From Clostridia bacterium (lineage in GTDB: Bacteria; Bacillota; Clostridia; UMGS1840): 64,000 nt of DNA. The stretch spans positions 34,058 through 98,057 of the forward strand of contig JAGAKI010000073.1 in the NCBI GenBank assembly GCA_017625695.1. The letters are read 5' to 3'. The notes under the pieces were generated by a model. That model did no database searches and was not told the DNA's origin. It was given only the letters and a program-made list of their open reading frames with translations. Position 1 is the stretch's first letter, and every line of letters starts with the position of its first letter. The position numbers and the translations under genes are program-made. This document shows positions 1-8,392 of this stretch, one piece after another.

Positions 1-2
1 AC

Positions 3-533
3 GTGAAGCAGGGCGGTGCTGCATTCGGTACCAATCCCGACACCGTGTTTGAAATCACCAAACTGGTGAAAGAAGCCATTTCCACTCCCTTATGTATCAA
101 GCTTTCTCCCAATGTGACAGATATTGCAGCAATCGGACAGGCTGCTATGGATGGCGGTGCCGACGGGTTATCCTTAATCAATACCGTTTCCGGTATGGCG
201 ATTGATTTGAAAACCAGAAAACCGGTGTTCCATAACATTGTGGCAGGTCTTTCCGGACCTTGTGTGAAACCCATTGCAGTCCGTTCTGTATATCAGACCT
301 ACCAAAGAACCAAAGCACCCATCATTGGTATGGGTGGGATTGCCAACGGCAATGATGCAGTAGAATTTATGGCAGCCGGTGCTACCTTGGTATCTATTGG
401 TACCATGAATTTTAAAGATCCCTTCACTCCCTTAAAGGTGATTGACGGACTGAACGCTTATTTAGATCAAAACGGCATTGCGGATGTGAACGAGATGATC
501 GGTTGTGCACATCCCACAGGTAAAAAAATATAA
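3..533 (+). CDS. pyrD: Dihydroorotate dehydrogenase, class 1B catalytic subunit (3' part only)
   Basis: C-terminal 176 or so residues of PyrD, which oxidises dihydroorotate to orotate in pyrimidine synthesis. The 5' end lies before the window, and the reading frame is already open at base 3. The half-barrel motifs are clear: KLSPNVTDI (phosphate/FMN side), LINTVSG with its conserved Asn, GGLSGP-like VAGLSGP, and the FMN-phosphate loops GMGGIANG and GATLVSIGT. The class 1B type partners with PyrK, which is not visible here. It is followed 49 bases later by thrS on the same strand. Confidence 0.9.
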   Translation: MKQGGAAFGTNPDTVFEITKLVKEAISTPLCIKLSPNVTDIAAIGQAAMDGGADGLSLINTVSGMAIDLKTRKPVFHNIVAGLSGPCVKPIAVRSVYQTYQRTKAPIIGMGGIANGNDAVEFMAAGATLVSIGTMNFKDPFTPLKVIDGLNAYLDQNGIADVNEMIGCAHPTGKKI

Positions 534-582
534 CGACAACACAGTTTCCAACAAAAAAAATGAAAGAAAAGAGATTGATAAT

Positions 583-2499
583 ATGATTAAAGTGAATTTA
601 TCCAACGTATCTGCTCCTGTATCTGTATTTGAAGCGGTAAAAGCAGAAAATCCTGAGGTATTAAAAGGCATGTTATGTGCCGAAGTCAATGGTAAAGTAG
701 TAGGCTTGTCCGAAGAAATTACCGAAAACGGTGAAATCACGCTGTTTGATTTTTCCGACCCTGAAGGAAAGAAAACTTATTGGCATACGACTTCTCACGT
801 GTTGGCAGAAGCCGTGAAAATCTTATATCCCGAAGCAAAACTGGCAATCGGTCCTGCAACCGATAACGGTTTTTATTATGATTTCGATTATGACCCGGGC
901 TTCACCAACGAAGACTTAACAAAAATCGAAAGCCAGATGAAAAAAATCATCAAGAAAAACACCCGCTTGAATCGTTACACCTTATCCCGTGCAGAAGCGT
1001 TAGAAAAAGTGAAAGAAGAACCCTATAAAGTGGAATTAATCAACGACCTGCCCGAAGACAGCGAACTGTCATTCTATGAACAGGGAGACTTTACCGACCT
1101 GTGTGCAGGACCTCACCTGACCTTTACCGGTGCCATCAAAGCGTATAAACTGTTGTCTATCACCGGTGCTTACTGGAGAGGGGACGAAAAGAACAAAATG
1201 CTCCGCCGTATCTACGGAATTTCTTTCCCCACGAAAGAAGAATTAGAAGAACATGTTACCAAATTGGAAGAAGCAAAAAAACGTGACCATAACAAGCTTG
1301 GCAGAGAATTGGAACTCTTTACTACTGCGGATGTTATCGGTCAGGGTTTACCCATTATGCTCCCCAAAGGTGCAAGAGTGATTCAGTTATTACAGCGTTG
1401 GGTAGAAGATGAAGAACAGAAGCGTGGATGGTTACTCACCAAAACTCCCTTAATGGCAAAAAGCGATTTGTATAAAATTTCCGGACATTGGGACCATTAC
1501 CAAGACGGTATGTTTATTATGGGCAATGAAGAAACCGACGATGAAGTGTTTGCCTTAAGACCAATGACTTGTCCGTTCCAGTATCAGGCATTTTTAAACC
1601 GCGGACGTTCTTACAGAGACCTGCCCATGAGACTGGCAGAAACCTCTACATTGTTCCGTAACGAAGCCTCCGGTGAAATGCACGGCTTAATCCGTGTGCG
1701 TCAGTTTACCATTTCTGAAGGCCATTTGATGTGTACGCCCGAACAGCTGGCAGACGAATTCAGAAATTGTCTGGATTTAACCAACTATATGTTAAAAACC
1801 TTAGGATTATATGAAGATGTATCCTATCGTTTCTCTCAGTGGGACCCTGAAGATACCGAAAAATATATCGGAACCCAAGAACAGTGGGACGAAGCACAGG
1901 GCATTATGAAAGAAATTTTAGACGATATCGGTTTAGATTATAAAATCGGTGTTGGCGAAGCTGCCTTCTACGGTCCGAAGCTGGATATTCAGATTAAGAA
2001 TGTTCACGGCAAGGAAGATACTCTCATTACCATTCAGATTGACCAGATGCTGGCAGAAAAATTCGGTATGGAATATGTAGCGGCAGACGGCACCAAGAAA
2101 AATCCCTATATTATTCACAGAACCTCTATCGGTTGCTACGAAAGAACTTTAGCTTTGTTAATCGAAAAATATGCAGGTGCATTCCCCTTGTGGTTAGCAC
2201 CCGTTCAGTTGAAAGTGTTGCCCATTTCCGAACGTTTCTTTGACTACGCGAAGAAAGTAACCGATGAACTGTTAGCTGCCGGTTTCCGTGTGGAACTGGA
2301 TAACAGAAGCGAAAAAATCGGTTACAAAATCCGTGAAGCACAGCTGGAAAAATTGCCCTATATGGTTATCGTTGGGGAAAAAGAAGCGGAAGAAGGTACC
2401 GTTTCCGTCCGTTCCAGAAAAGACGGCGACAAAGGTAGTCTGAAACTGGATGAGTTCATCAAAGAACTGAAAGTGGAAGCAGAAACCAAAGCCCGCTAA
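583..2499 (+). CDS. thrS: Threonyl-tRNA synthetase
   Basis: Charges tRNA-Thr in the cytoplasm. The 638-residue length fits the bacterial enzyme. Domains in order: an N-terminal TGS-like segment (about 1-60), the editing domain with HTTSHVLAEAVK (His pair) and the metal-site Cys in DLCAGPH, the class II catalytic core with motif 2 (TSTLFRNEASG) and zinc ligand in RPMTCPFQYQAF, and a C-terminal anticodon-binding domain starting near APVQLKVLPIS. The frame is open further upstream into pyrD, but the ATG at 583 has an AAGAAAAGAG ribosome-binding region and gives the standard N terminus. No T-box leader fits in the 49-base gap, so thrS is probably read through from pyrD. Confidence 0.96.
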   Translation: MIKVNLSNVSAPVSVFEAVKAENPEVLKGMLCAEVNGKVVGLSEEITENGEITLFDFSDPEGKKTYWHTTSHVLAEAVKILYPEAKLAIGPATDNGFYYDFDYDPGFTNEDLTKIESQMKKIIKKNTRLNRYTLSRAEALEKVKEEPYKVELINDLPEDSELSFYEQGDFTDLCAGPHLTFTGAIKAYKLLSITGAYWRGDEKNKMLRRIYGISFPTKEELEEHVTKLEEAKKRDHNKLGRELELFTTADVIGQGLPIMLPKGARVIQLLQRWVEDEEQKRGWLLTKTPLMAKSDLYKISGHWDHYQDGMFIMGNEETDDEVFALRPMTCPFQYQAFLNRGRSYRDLPMRLAETSTLFRNEASGEMHGLIRVRQFTISEGHLMCTPEQLADEFRNCLDLTNYMLKTLGLYEDVSYRFSQWDPEDTEKYIGTQEQWDEAQGIMKEILDDIGLDYKIGVGEAAFYGPKLDIQIKNVHGKEDTLITIQIDQMLAEKFGMEYVAADGTKKNPYIIHRTSIGCYERTLALLIEKYAGAFPLWLAPVQLKVLPISERFFDYAKKVTDELLAAGFRVELDNRSEKIGYKIREAQLEKLPYMVIVGEKEAEEGTVSVRSRKDGDKGSLKLDEFIKELKVEAETKAR

Positions 2500-2527
2500 G
2501 ATTTGAAAACTTAAAAAGAATACTCGT

Positions 2528-2617
2528 TTGTCATTCTGAACGAAGCGAAGAATCTCTTGTTTGATGTAACAATGATTTTCTGAGATTCCTTGGTGGTTTC
2601 TTACCTCGGAATGACAA
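2528..2617. repeat. MITE-like inverted repeat (CATTCTGAACGAAGCGAAGAATCTC type)
   Basis: A 90-base imperfect palindrome lies between thrS and the Lrp gene. The ends TTGTCATTC (2528-2536) and GAATGACAA (2609-2617) are perfect complements, and inner AATCTC and GAGATT also pair. The CGAAGCGAAGAATCTC core is a repeat I recognise as dispersed in many Clostridia and other phyla. It carries no gene. Confidence 0.75.
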
Positions 2618-2662
2618 CGGGCTTTTGTTTGTAAAAAACGAAACAGAAAGGATGAATTTTCA

Positions 2663-3148
2663 ATGGAATTTACCCGTAAACTTTTACATCTGATGGAACG
2701 AAATGCCACCTACACCGCCAAAGATATTGCAGAGCTTTTGGGAGAAGATGAGAAAAAAGTGGCGGAAGAAATTGCACGCTTACAGGAAACAGGTGTCATT
2801 TTGGGTACCAAAACGTTAATTAACTGGGAAAAAATCGCGCCTGAATTGACCGTTGCCATTATTGAATTAAAAGTAACTCCCCAAAAAGGTGAGGGGTTTG
2901 ACAAAATTGCCAGAGAAATTTATGCCTTTCCCGAAGTGAGAAGTGTCACTTTAATGAGCGGCGGCTATGATTTAGCGGTAACGGTTGTTGGCAACTCTAT
3001 GAAGGATGTTGCTATGTTTGTGGGCGAAAAACTGTCTACACTGGATACAGTGCTGTCTACGGCTACCCATTTTGTGTTGAAAAACTATAAAGTTGACGGC
3101 GTTCTGTATGCCGATGAACCCAAGGATGAAAGGGTGATTACACTTTAA
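2663..3148 (+). CDS. Lrp/AsnC family transcriptional regulator
   Basis: A 161-residue regulator. Residues 1-50 form a winged helix-turn-helix (AKDIAELLG...VAEEIARLQETGVI), and residues 65-145 form the RAM/ACT-like effector domain with FPEVRSVTLMSGGYDLAVTV. Such proteins bind amino acids and control amino-acid genes. Its TAA overlaps the ATG of the following aminotransferase (TAATG), so the two are translationally coupled and the regulator probably controls that gene. A GAAAGGA ribosome-binding site precedes the ATG. Confidence 0.88.
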   Translation: MEFTRKLLHLMERNATYTAKDIAELLGEDEKKVAEEIARLQETGVILGTKTLINWEKIAPELTVAIIELKVTPQKGEGFDKIAREIYAFPEVRSVTLMSGGYDLAVTVVGNSMKDVAMFVGEKLSTLDTVLSTATHFVLKNYKVDGVLYADEPKDERVITL

Positions 3149-4344
3149 TGAATGGTACTAAAAATAATCAGGATTCTTTTAATCCAATCTCCTTTGTAAA
3201 CAAGCAAGTCAGAAATATTCCACCCTCCGGGATTCGCCGCTTTTTTGATATTGCGGCAACTATGGACGATGTGATTTCCTTAGGTGTTGGAGAACCTGAC
3301 TTTGTCACACCCTGGCATATCCGCTCTGAAGCGGTGAAATCCTTAGAAAAGGGACGCACTTACTATACTGCCAATGCAGGTCTTTTGGAATTGCGAAAAG
3401 AAATTGCCAACTATATGGAAGAAACCATTCACGTGTCTTACCATCCCGAAAAGGAAATCGTGGTAACAGTGGGGGCATCCGAAGCTTTGGATGCGACTCT
3501 TCGTGCATTGATAGAACCGGGAGACGAGGTTTTGATTCCGGAACCCAGCTTTGTGTGCTACAAACCTTGCACCGTTTTGGCAGGCGGAATTCCCGTTCCC
3601 ATTGAAACCAAAGCGGAGGACGGCTTTAAATTAACACCCGAACTGTTACAAAATGCCATTACTTCAAAAACCAAGCTGTTGGTATTACCTTACCCCAACA
3701 ATCCCACGGGTGGCATTATGACCGAAGACGATTTATCGAAAATCGTTCCCATCATCAAAGAAGCCAATCTGATGGTGATTTCCGACGAAATCTATTCGGA
3801 GCTGACCTATACCGGTAAGCACGTTTCCATTGCTACCTTTGATGGAATGAAAGACAGAACCGTGGTGATTAACGGTTTTTCCAAAGCCTTTGCTATGACT
3901 GGTTGGCGACTGGGCTTTGCCTGCGCTCATCCGGATGTGTTGTCTGCAATCTTAAAAATTCACCAGTACGGAATTATGTCTGCACCTACCTTTTCCCAGT
4001 ATGCGGCAATCGAGGCATTAAAAAACGGCAGACCCGATATTGAACGGATGAAAGAAGAGTATAACATCCGTCGAAAATTTTTAGTGGACGCTTTAAACGA
4101 TTTGGGAATGACCTGTTTTAATCCCTACGGTGCATTTTATGTATTTCCGTCCATCCGGAAATTCGGTATGGATTCGGAAGATTTTTGCCAGGCATTACTT
4201 ACAGAGCAACGTTTGGCAGTAGTTCCCGGAACTGCATTCGGGGATTCGGGAGAAGGGTATGTGCGGATTTCCTATGCTTACTCTCAGGAAAATATCAAAA
4301 AGGCTTTAAAACGGTTGGAAGCCTTTGCAAAGAGCCGTTCGTAA
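3148..4344 (+). CDS. Class I/II pyridoxal-phosphate aminotransferase
   Basis: 398-residue fold-type I aminotransferase. Visible signatures are GVGEPDF (N terminus), PYPNNPTGG (substrate and PLP contacts), SDEIYSEL (Asp to the pyridine nitrogen), and the PLP lysine in NGFSKAFAMTGWRLGF. The C-terminal substrate arginine lies in YVRISYA. It resembles the PatA/AspC-like enzymes that often sit beside Lrp-type regulators in Clostridia. The exact amino donor cannot be read from sequence. It overlaps the regulator stop by one base. Confidence 0.9.
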   Translation: MNGTKNNQDSFNPISFVNKQVRNIPPSGIRRFFDIAATMDDVISLGVGEPDFVTPWHIRSEAVKSLEKGRTYYTANAGLLELRKEIANYMEETIHVSYHPEKEIVVTVGASEALDATLRALIEPGDEVLIPEPSFVCYKPCTVLAGGIPVPIETKAEDGFKLTPELLQNAITSKTKLLVLPYPNNPTGGIMTEDDLSKIVPIIKEANLMVISDEIYSELTYTGKHVSIATFDGMKDRTVVINGFSKAFAMTGWRLGFACAHPDVLSAILKIHQYGIMSAPTFSQYAAIEALKNGRPDIERMKEEYNIRRKFLVDALNDLGMTCFNPYGAFYVFPSIRKFGMDSEDFCQALLTEQRLAVVPGTAFGDSGEGYVRISYAYSQENIKKALKRLEAFAKSRS

Positions 4345-4357
4345 GGAGAAATAGAAA

Positions 4358-4852
4358 ATGACCTTGAATATTGTGTTATTTGAGCCGGAAATCCCACAGA
4401 ATACCGGGAATATTGCCCGTACCTGTGCTGCAACGGGAGCGAAGCTCCATCTGGTTGGTCCTATGGGATTCACCATTGACGATAAAAAATTAAAACGTGC
4501 CGGACTGGATTATTGGCACGATGTGGATATTACTTATTATGACAGCATCGCCCAGTTTTACGAAAAAAATCAGGGCACGATGTACTATTTAACCACCAAA
4601 GCACCCCGTGATTACTCCGAAGCAACATTTGAGGACGGTTGCTATCTTATTTTCGGGAAAGAAACGGCAGGAATTCCTGAAGAAATTCTGTTAGAAAACC
4701 AAGAAACCTGTCTGCGGATTCCCATGATTGGGGAAATCCGCAGCTTGAACCTTTCCAATTCGGTTGCCATTGTGGCGTATGAGGCTTTCCGTCAGGACGG
4801 ATTTTCCCATTTCCGCTTGGAAGGAAAACTCACAAAATACGATTGGAAATAA
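4358..4852 (+). CDS. trmL: tRNA (cytidine/uridine-34-2'-O)-methyltransferase TrmL
   Basis: A 164-residue SPOUT methyltransferase that 2'-O-methylates the wobble base of leucine tRNAs. Family signatures are all present: N-terminal EPEIPQNTGNIARTCAATG, the central FGKETAGIP segment and the C-terminal knot IRSLNLSNSVAIVAYEA. The length is that of a minimal TrmL without extra domains. AAGGAG precedes the ATG 13 bases after the aminotransferase stop, so it looks co-transcribed. Confidence 0.94.
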   Translation: MTLNIVLFEPEIPQNTGNIARTCAATGAKLHLVGPMGFTIDDKKLKRAGLDYWHDVDITYYDSIAQFYEKNQGTMYYLTTKAPRDYSEATFEDGCYLIFGKETAGIPEEILLENQETCLRIPMIGEIRSLNLSNSVAIVAYEAFRQDGFSHFRLEGKLTKYDWK

Positions 4853-4865
4853 AGGAGAATTTAGT

Positions 4866-6209
4866 ATGATACATAAATATCAGTTGTTCGGGAATAATAT
4901 TGTACTGGACATTTATTCCGGTTCGGTGCACGTGGTTTCCGACGCCGTGTATGACTTGCTGGGCGAATACGATTTTGATGAAAATAATATTTCTGAAGAA
5001 GTAAAAACAAAATATTCCGAAGAAATTTTGGCAGAGGCAATCTCCGAAATCAAAGAATTAAAGGAAAACGGAACCTTGTATTCTCACGATATTTATAAAC
5101 CGTTCCGTGATGCCAAAACCAAGACTCCTCCCGTTAAGGCTTTGTGCCTTCATATGGCGCATGATTGTGACTTAAGATGCCGTTACTGCTTTGCAGGAAC
5201 CGGTGCATTTCACGGGGTCAGAAGTATTATGCCCTTAGAAGTTGCTAAAAAAGCCATCGATTTTGTGATTGCGAAATCTCAGAACCGAAAAAACATTGAA
5301 ATTGACTTTTTCGGCGGTGAACCCATGCTTAATTTTGATGTGGTCAAAGAAACCGTGGCATACGCCAGAGAACAAGGCTTAAAACACGGCAAACATTTCC
5401 GTTTTACCATCACTACCAACGGCCTTCTCATCAATGAAGAGCAGATGGAATATGTGAATAAAAATATGGATAATATCGTCCTTTCCTGTGACGGCAGAAA
5501 AGAAGTGCACGATAAGAACCGAAAAACCGTTTCCGGCGAAGGCACTTACGATAAAGTGATTGACAAATTTATCAAAATTGCCAATGACAGAAAACAGATG
5601 GATTACTATATCCGAGGAACTTTTACCAAAGATAACAAGGATTTTACCAAGGACGTTTTGCACCTTGCAGACTTAGGGTTCAAGCAGATTTCCGTGGAAC
5701 CTGTAACCTTAGACGAAAAATCGCCTATGGCAATCGGCTATGAAGACTTACCCGAAATTTTCGCCGAATACGAAAAACTGGCAGAAGAAATCATCAAAAG
5801 AGAAAAATCCGGTGAAAACCGTTTCAATTTTTTCCATTTTATGATTGATTTGGATAACGGTCCCTGTGCGTTACGCCGTATTTCCGGTTGCGGTGCCGGT
5901 TGTGAATACGCAGCGGTGACTCCCTCCGGGGACATTTTCCCGTGCCATCAGTTTGCCGATGAACCTGAATATAAAATCGGAAACGTGTTGGACGGAACCT
6001 ATGAAATGCCCGAACAGTTCCGTGAGCGTGACATCTATACCGTAAAAGGCTGTGATTCCTGCTTTGCAAAATTCTACTGCAGTGCCGGTTGCAGCGCAAG
6101 TTCTTTGAAATATGAAAAAGATTTATACAAACCCTATGATATTGCTTGCCAGATGCAAAAAAAACGGGTAGAATGTGCCATTGCCATCAAAGCGGCACTG
6201 GCAGAATGA
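4866..6209 (+). CDS. SCIFF-peptide thioether maturase, radical SAM (CteB/ScfB-like)
   Basis: 447 residues. The N-terminal part resembles a RiPP recognition element (MIHKYQLFGNN...SGSVHVV). The radical SAM cluster motif CDLRCRYCFA follows, and then FFGGEPMLNFD. A Cys-rich SPASM-type C-terminal region carries CGAGCEYAAVTPSGDIFPC and CDSCFAKFYCSAGC for auxiliary clusters. This is the layout of the maturase that crosslinks the six-cysteine SCIFF peptide through Cys-Thr thioethers. The start at 4866 has AAAGGAG; an in-frame ATG at 4764 lies inside trmL and was rejected. The small precursor gene normally placed directly upstream is absent. Confidence 0.88.
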   Translation: MIHKYQLFGNNIVLDIYSGSVHVVSDAVYDLLGEYDFDENNISEEVKTKYSEEILAEAISEIKELKENGTLYSHDIYKPFRDAKTKTPPVKALCLHMAHDCDLRCRYCFAGTGAFHGVRSIMPLEVAKKAIDFVIAKSQNRKNIEIDFFGGEPMLNFDVVKETVAYAREQGLKHGKHFRFTITTNGLLINEEQMEYVNKNMDNIVLSCDGRKEVHDKNRKTVSGEGTYDKVIDKFIKIANDRKQMDYYIRGTFTKDNKDFTKDVLHLADLGFKQISVEPVTLDEKSPMAIGYEDLPEIFAEYEKLAEEIIKREKSGENRFNFFHFMIDLDNGPCALRRISGCGAGCEYAAVTPSGDIFPCHQFADEPEYKIGNVLDGTYEMPEQFRERDIYTVKGCDSCFAKFYCSAGCSASSLKYEKDLYKPYDIACQMQKKRVECAIAIKAALAE

Positions 6210-6223
6210 GGTGATTTTTTGCT

Positions 6224-6784
6224 ATGATTATCGGTGTTTACGGCAGAATCGGAAGCGGAAAAACCACCTTTTGTAATTATCTGCGTACCAAAGGGTTTTA
6301 TGTGATCAACGGAGATAAAATCAGCCGTGAAATCCTGATGCCCGGTAAACTCGGTCTGTCGCAAGTGATTGATGCTTTCGGAACCCAATTTTTGAACGCC
6401 GACGGTACCCTGAACCGAAAAAAACTGGGAGACTATGTGTTTTCCAATCCCGACGGTCTGCAACTGCTCAATGCCATTACCCATCCTTTGATTACTGCCA
6501 AGGTGAAAGAGCAGATTGACGCCCATCCCCGTCAGCATATCGTAATTGAGGGAGCGGTGCTTTATGCTACCGATATTTTGAAATTCTGTCAGAAAACTGT
6601 GGTGACAACAAGCGATGTTGCCTTAAAGCGAATTATGGCAAGAGACCTTCTCACAGAAGAAGAAGCCAAAAACCGTATCAACGCACAGGAAATTTATGAA
6701 CAGGCAGATTTCATCATAGAAAATAACGGAACTCTTCCCGAGTTCTACCAAAAAATCGACCGGATGTTAGAAAATATTCTGTAG
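6224..6784 (+). CDS. coaE: Dephospho-CoA kinase
   Basis: 186 residues. Phosphorylates dephospho-CoA at the 3' hydroxyl, the last step of CoA synthesis. The P-loop GRIGSGKT is at residues 7-14, the substrate segment NGDKISREIL near 29-38, and a lid region RIMARDLLTEEEAKNRINAQ near 135-154. It starts 14 bases after the SCIFF maturase with a GAGGTGA ribosome-binding site. The sequence is somewhat divergent (NGD in place of the common DAD motif). The type III pantothenate kinase gene (49.9 kb) supplies another step of the same pathway. Confidence 0.82.
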   Translation: MIIGVYGRIGSGKTTFCNYLRTKGFYVINGDKISREILMPGKLGLSQVIDAFGTQFLNADGTLNRKKLGDYVFSNPDGLQLLNAITHPLITAKVKEQIDAHPRQHIVIEGAVLYATDILKFCQKTVVTTSDVALKRIMARDLLTEEEAKNRINAQEIYEQADFIIENNGTLPEFYQKIDRMLENIL

Positions 6785-6803
6785 GAAAGAGAAGTGCAAA
6801 CCA

Positions 6804-8153
6804 ATGAAAAAAGAACATTTATTTAAAAAACATAAAGGCACCGACTACCAGGCGAAAGCGGAAGCGTTTTCGGAAGATTATAAAGCCTTTTTAACAACCG
6901 CAAAAACCGAACGGTTATGTGTGGAATATTTTGAAGCCAAGGCAAAAGCCAACGGTTTTTCTGATATTGCCGATAAAACAGAGTTAAAACCCGGTGATAA
7001 AGTGTATTACATCAACAGAAACCGTTCTGCGGTATTTTGTGTGATTGGTAAAGAGGATTTAGAATGTGGGATCAACTTAGTTGCCGCACATATTGACTCT
7101 CCCCGTCTGGACTTAAAGCCTGCACCCGTAACCGAAGAAGGGGGATTTTCGTATCTTCGTACCCATTACTATGGCGGTATCAAAAAATACCAGTGGGTGG
7201 CAACTCCTTTGGCACTGTACGGTGTGGTGGTCAAGAAAAACGGAGAAACCGTAAAAATTGCTGTTGGTGACGGTGAAAATGACCCCATTTTTATGGTGTC
7301 TGACTTGCTGCCTCACTTAGCCTCCAAACAGATGACTCAAAAAATGACCGAGGGGATTCCCGGAGAAAAATTAATGGTGTTGTCCGGCTCCAATCCCGAT
7401 TTGGATGCAGAGAGCGAAGAAGTGAAAACGGCATTATTAAAAATTTTAGAAGAAAAATATAATATTTTGGAAGAAGATTTCTATTCTGCGGAAATCGAAG
7501 TGGTACCTGCCGGTGCTGCACGTGATTTAGGATTCGACAGAAGTATGGTTGCAGCCTACGGTCATGATGACAGAGTATGTGCATATACTGCGTTTCAAGG
7601 ATTGCTTGAAACAAATCTCCCCAACAAAACTGCGGTAGTATTACTTGCTGACCGTGAAGAAGTGGGTAGCATGGGAAATTCCGGAATGCAGTCTAAATTT
7701 CTGGAATACTTTTTAGAAGAAGTGAAGCCCGGTGTTCGCCTCAATCAAGTGATGGCAAATACCATGTGTTTATCTTCCGACGTGGCAGCAGCCTATGACC
7801 CCCTGTATCCGGAAGTGTACGAAAAACAAAATTCTCCCATTTTCGGATGTGGTTTAACCCTGCTTCGTTACACTGGTTCCCGGGGAAAAGGCGGTTCTTC
7901 GGAAGCCAGCGCGGAAATGGTTGCAAAACTCCGTAAAATCTTTGATGATAACGATGTAACGTTTCAGTTTGCAGAACTGGGGAAAGTAGATGAAGGCGGT
8001 GGCGGAACTGTTGCACAGTATATTGCCAACTTAGGTGCTGATGTTATTGATGCCGGCGTAGCGCTGTTGTCGATGCATGCACCCTATGAAATAGCACACA
8101 AAGCAGACATCTACGAAGCATACCGTTCCTATATTGCATTTATGGGGGCTTGA
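6804..8153 (+). CDS. M18 family aminopeptidase
   Basis: 449-residue cytoplasmic zinc aminopeptidase of the aspartyl-aminopeptidase family. The metal and catalytic motifs are visible: AAHIDSPRLD (His96, Asp98), GHDDRVCAY, ADREEVGSMG (catalytic Glu pair), SSDVAAAYDP, and SMHAPYEI with the last His ligand. The length fits the family. It probably ends the operon that runs from pyrD or thrS; a structured repeat follows the stop codon. Confidence 0.93.
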   Translation: MKKEHLFKKHKGTDYQAKAEAFSEDYKAFLTTAKTERLCVEYFEAKAKANGFSDIADKTELKPGDKVYYINRNRSAVFCVIGKEDLECGINLVAAHIDSPRLDLKPAPVTEEGGFSYLRTHYYGGIKKYQWVATPLALYGVVVKKNGETVKIAVGDGENDPIFMVSDLLPHLASKQMTQKMTEGIPGEKLMVLSGSNPDLDAESEEVKTALLKILEEKYNILEEDFYSAEIEVVPAGAARDLGFDRSMVAAYGHDDRVCAYTAFQGLLETNLPNKTAVVLLADREEVGSMGNSGMQSKFLEYFLEEVKPGVRLNQVMANTMCLSSDVAAAYDPLYPEVYEKQNSPIFGCGLTLLRYTGSRGKGGSSEASAEMVAKLRKIFDDNDVTFQFAELGKVDEGGGGTVAQYIANLGADVIDAGVALLSMHAPYEIAHKADIYEAYRSYIAFMGA

Positions 8154-8159
8154 AAAATC

Positions 8160-8282
8160 GCACCTAATCAATGAACCTCACCACTCGACGTACAATATGT
8201 ACGCCGTCGGGTGACCCCTGCGGGTTCGGTTTTTTGATTAGTCATCGATTTTTCTTCACCTTAGTAGTGGAAATCAATTTAT
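8160..8282 (+). repeat. Dispersed structured repeat, copy A
   Basis: This non-coding stretch aligns with 38553-38685: shared blocks are CTCACCA, TCG.CGTA.A, TACG, TCGGG, TTCGGTTT, CATCG and AGTA.T.GAAAT.AA in the same order. It folds into CGTACA-ATA-TGTACG, followed by a second small hairpin ACCC-CTGC-GGGT just before TTCGGTTT. The other copy keeps both hairpins with different bases. Function unknown; no gene is seen in it. Confidence 0.6.
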
Positions 8283-8294
8283 AAATACTGCATC

Positions 8295-8330
8295 CATTTC
8301 TCATCGTTCAAGGTTAGAGCATGAGAAATG
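8295..8330 (+). promoter_or_regulatory. Inverted repeat in the era leader
   Basis: CATTTCTCAT (8295-8304) and ATGAGAAATG (8321-8330) are perfect 10-base complements with a 16-base loop, 63 bases before the era start. It could be an RNA hairpin or a binding site. No clear promoter was seen beside it. Confidence 0.4.
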
Positions 8331-8392
8331 GCTCAGGGAAAGAAAATTGGGAAAACAGACATTTTCCGGAGAATCGGAGAAGGGAAAACACT

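Noticed and set aside
534..582. T-box leader before thrS
   Set aside because: Only 49 bases separate pyrD and thrS, too short for a T-box, and no antiterminator core is seen.
2272..2709. Minus-strand frame of 145 codons across the end of thrS
   Set aside because: Antisense to thrS and through a palindromic repeat; no ribosome-binding site and no family pattern.
4344..4866. SCIFF precursor peptide beside its maturase
   Set aside because: The stretch is fully taken by trmL with 13-base gaps; no six-cysteine small frame is present.
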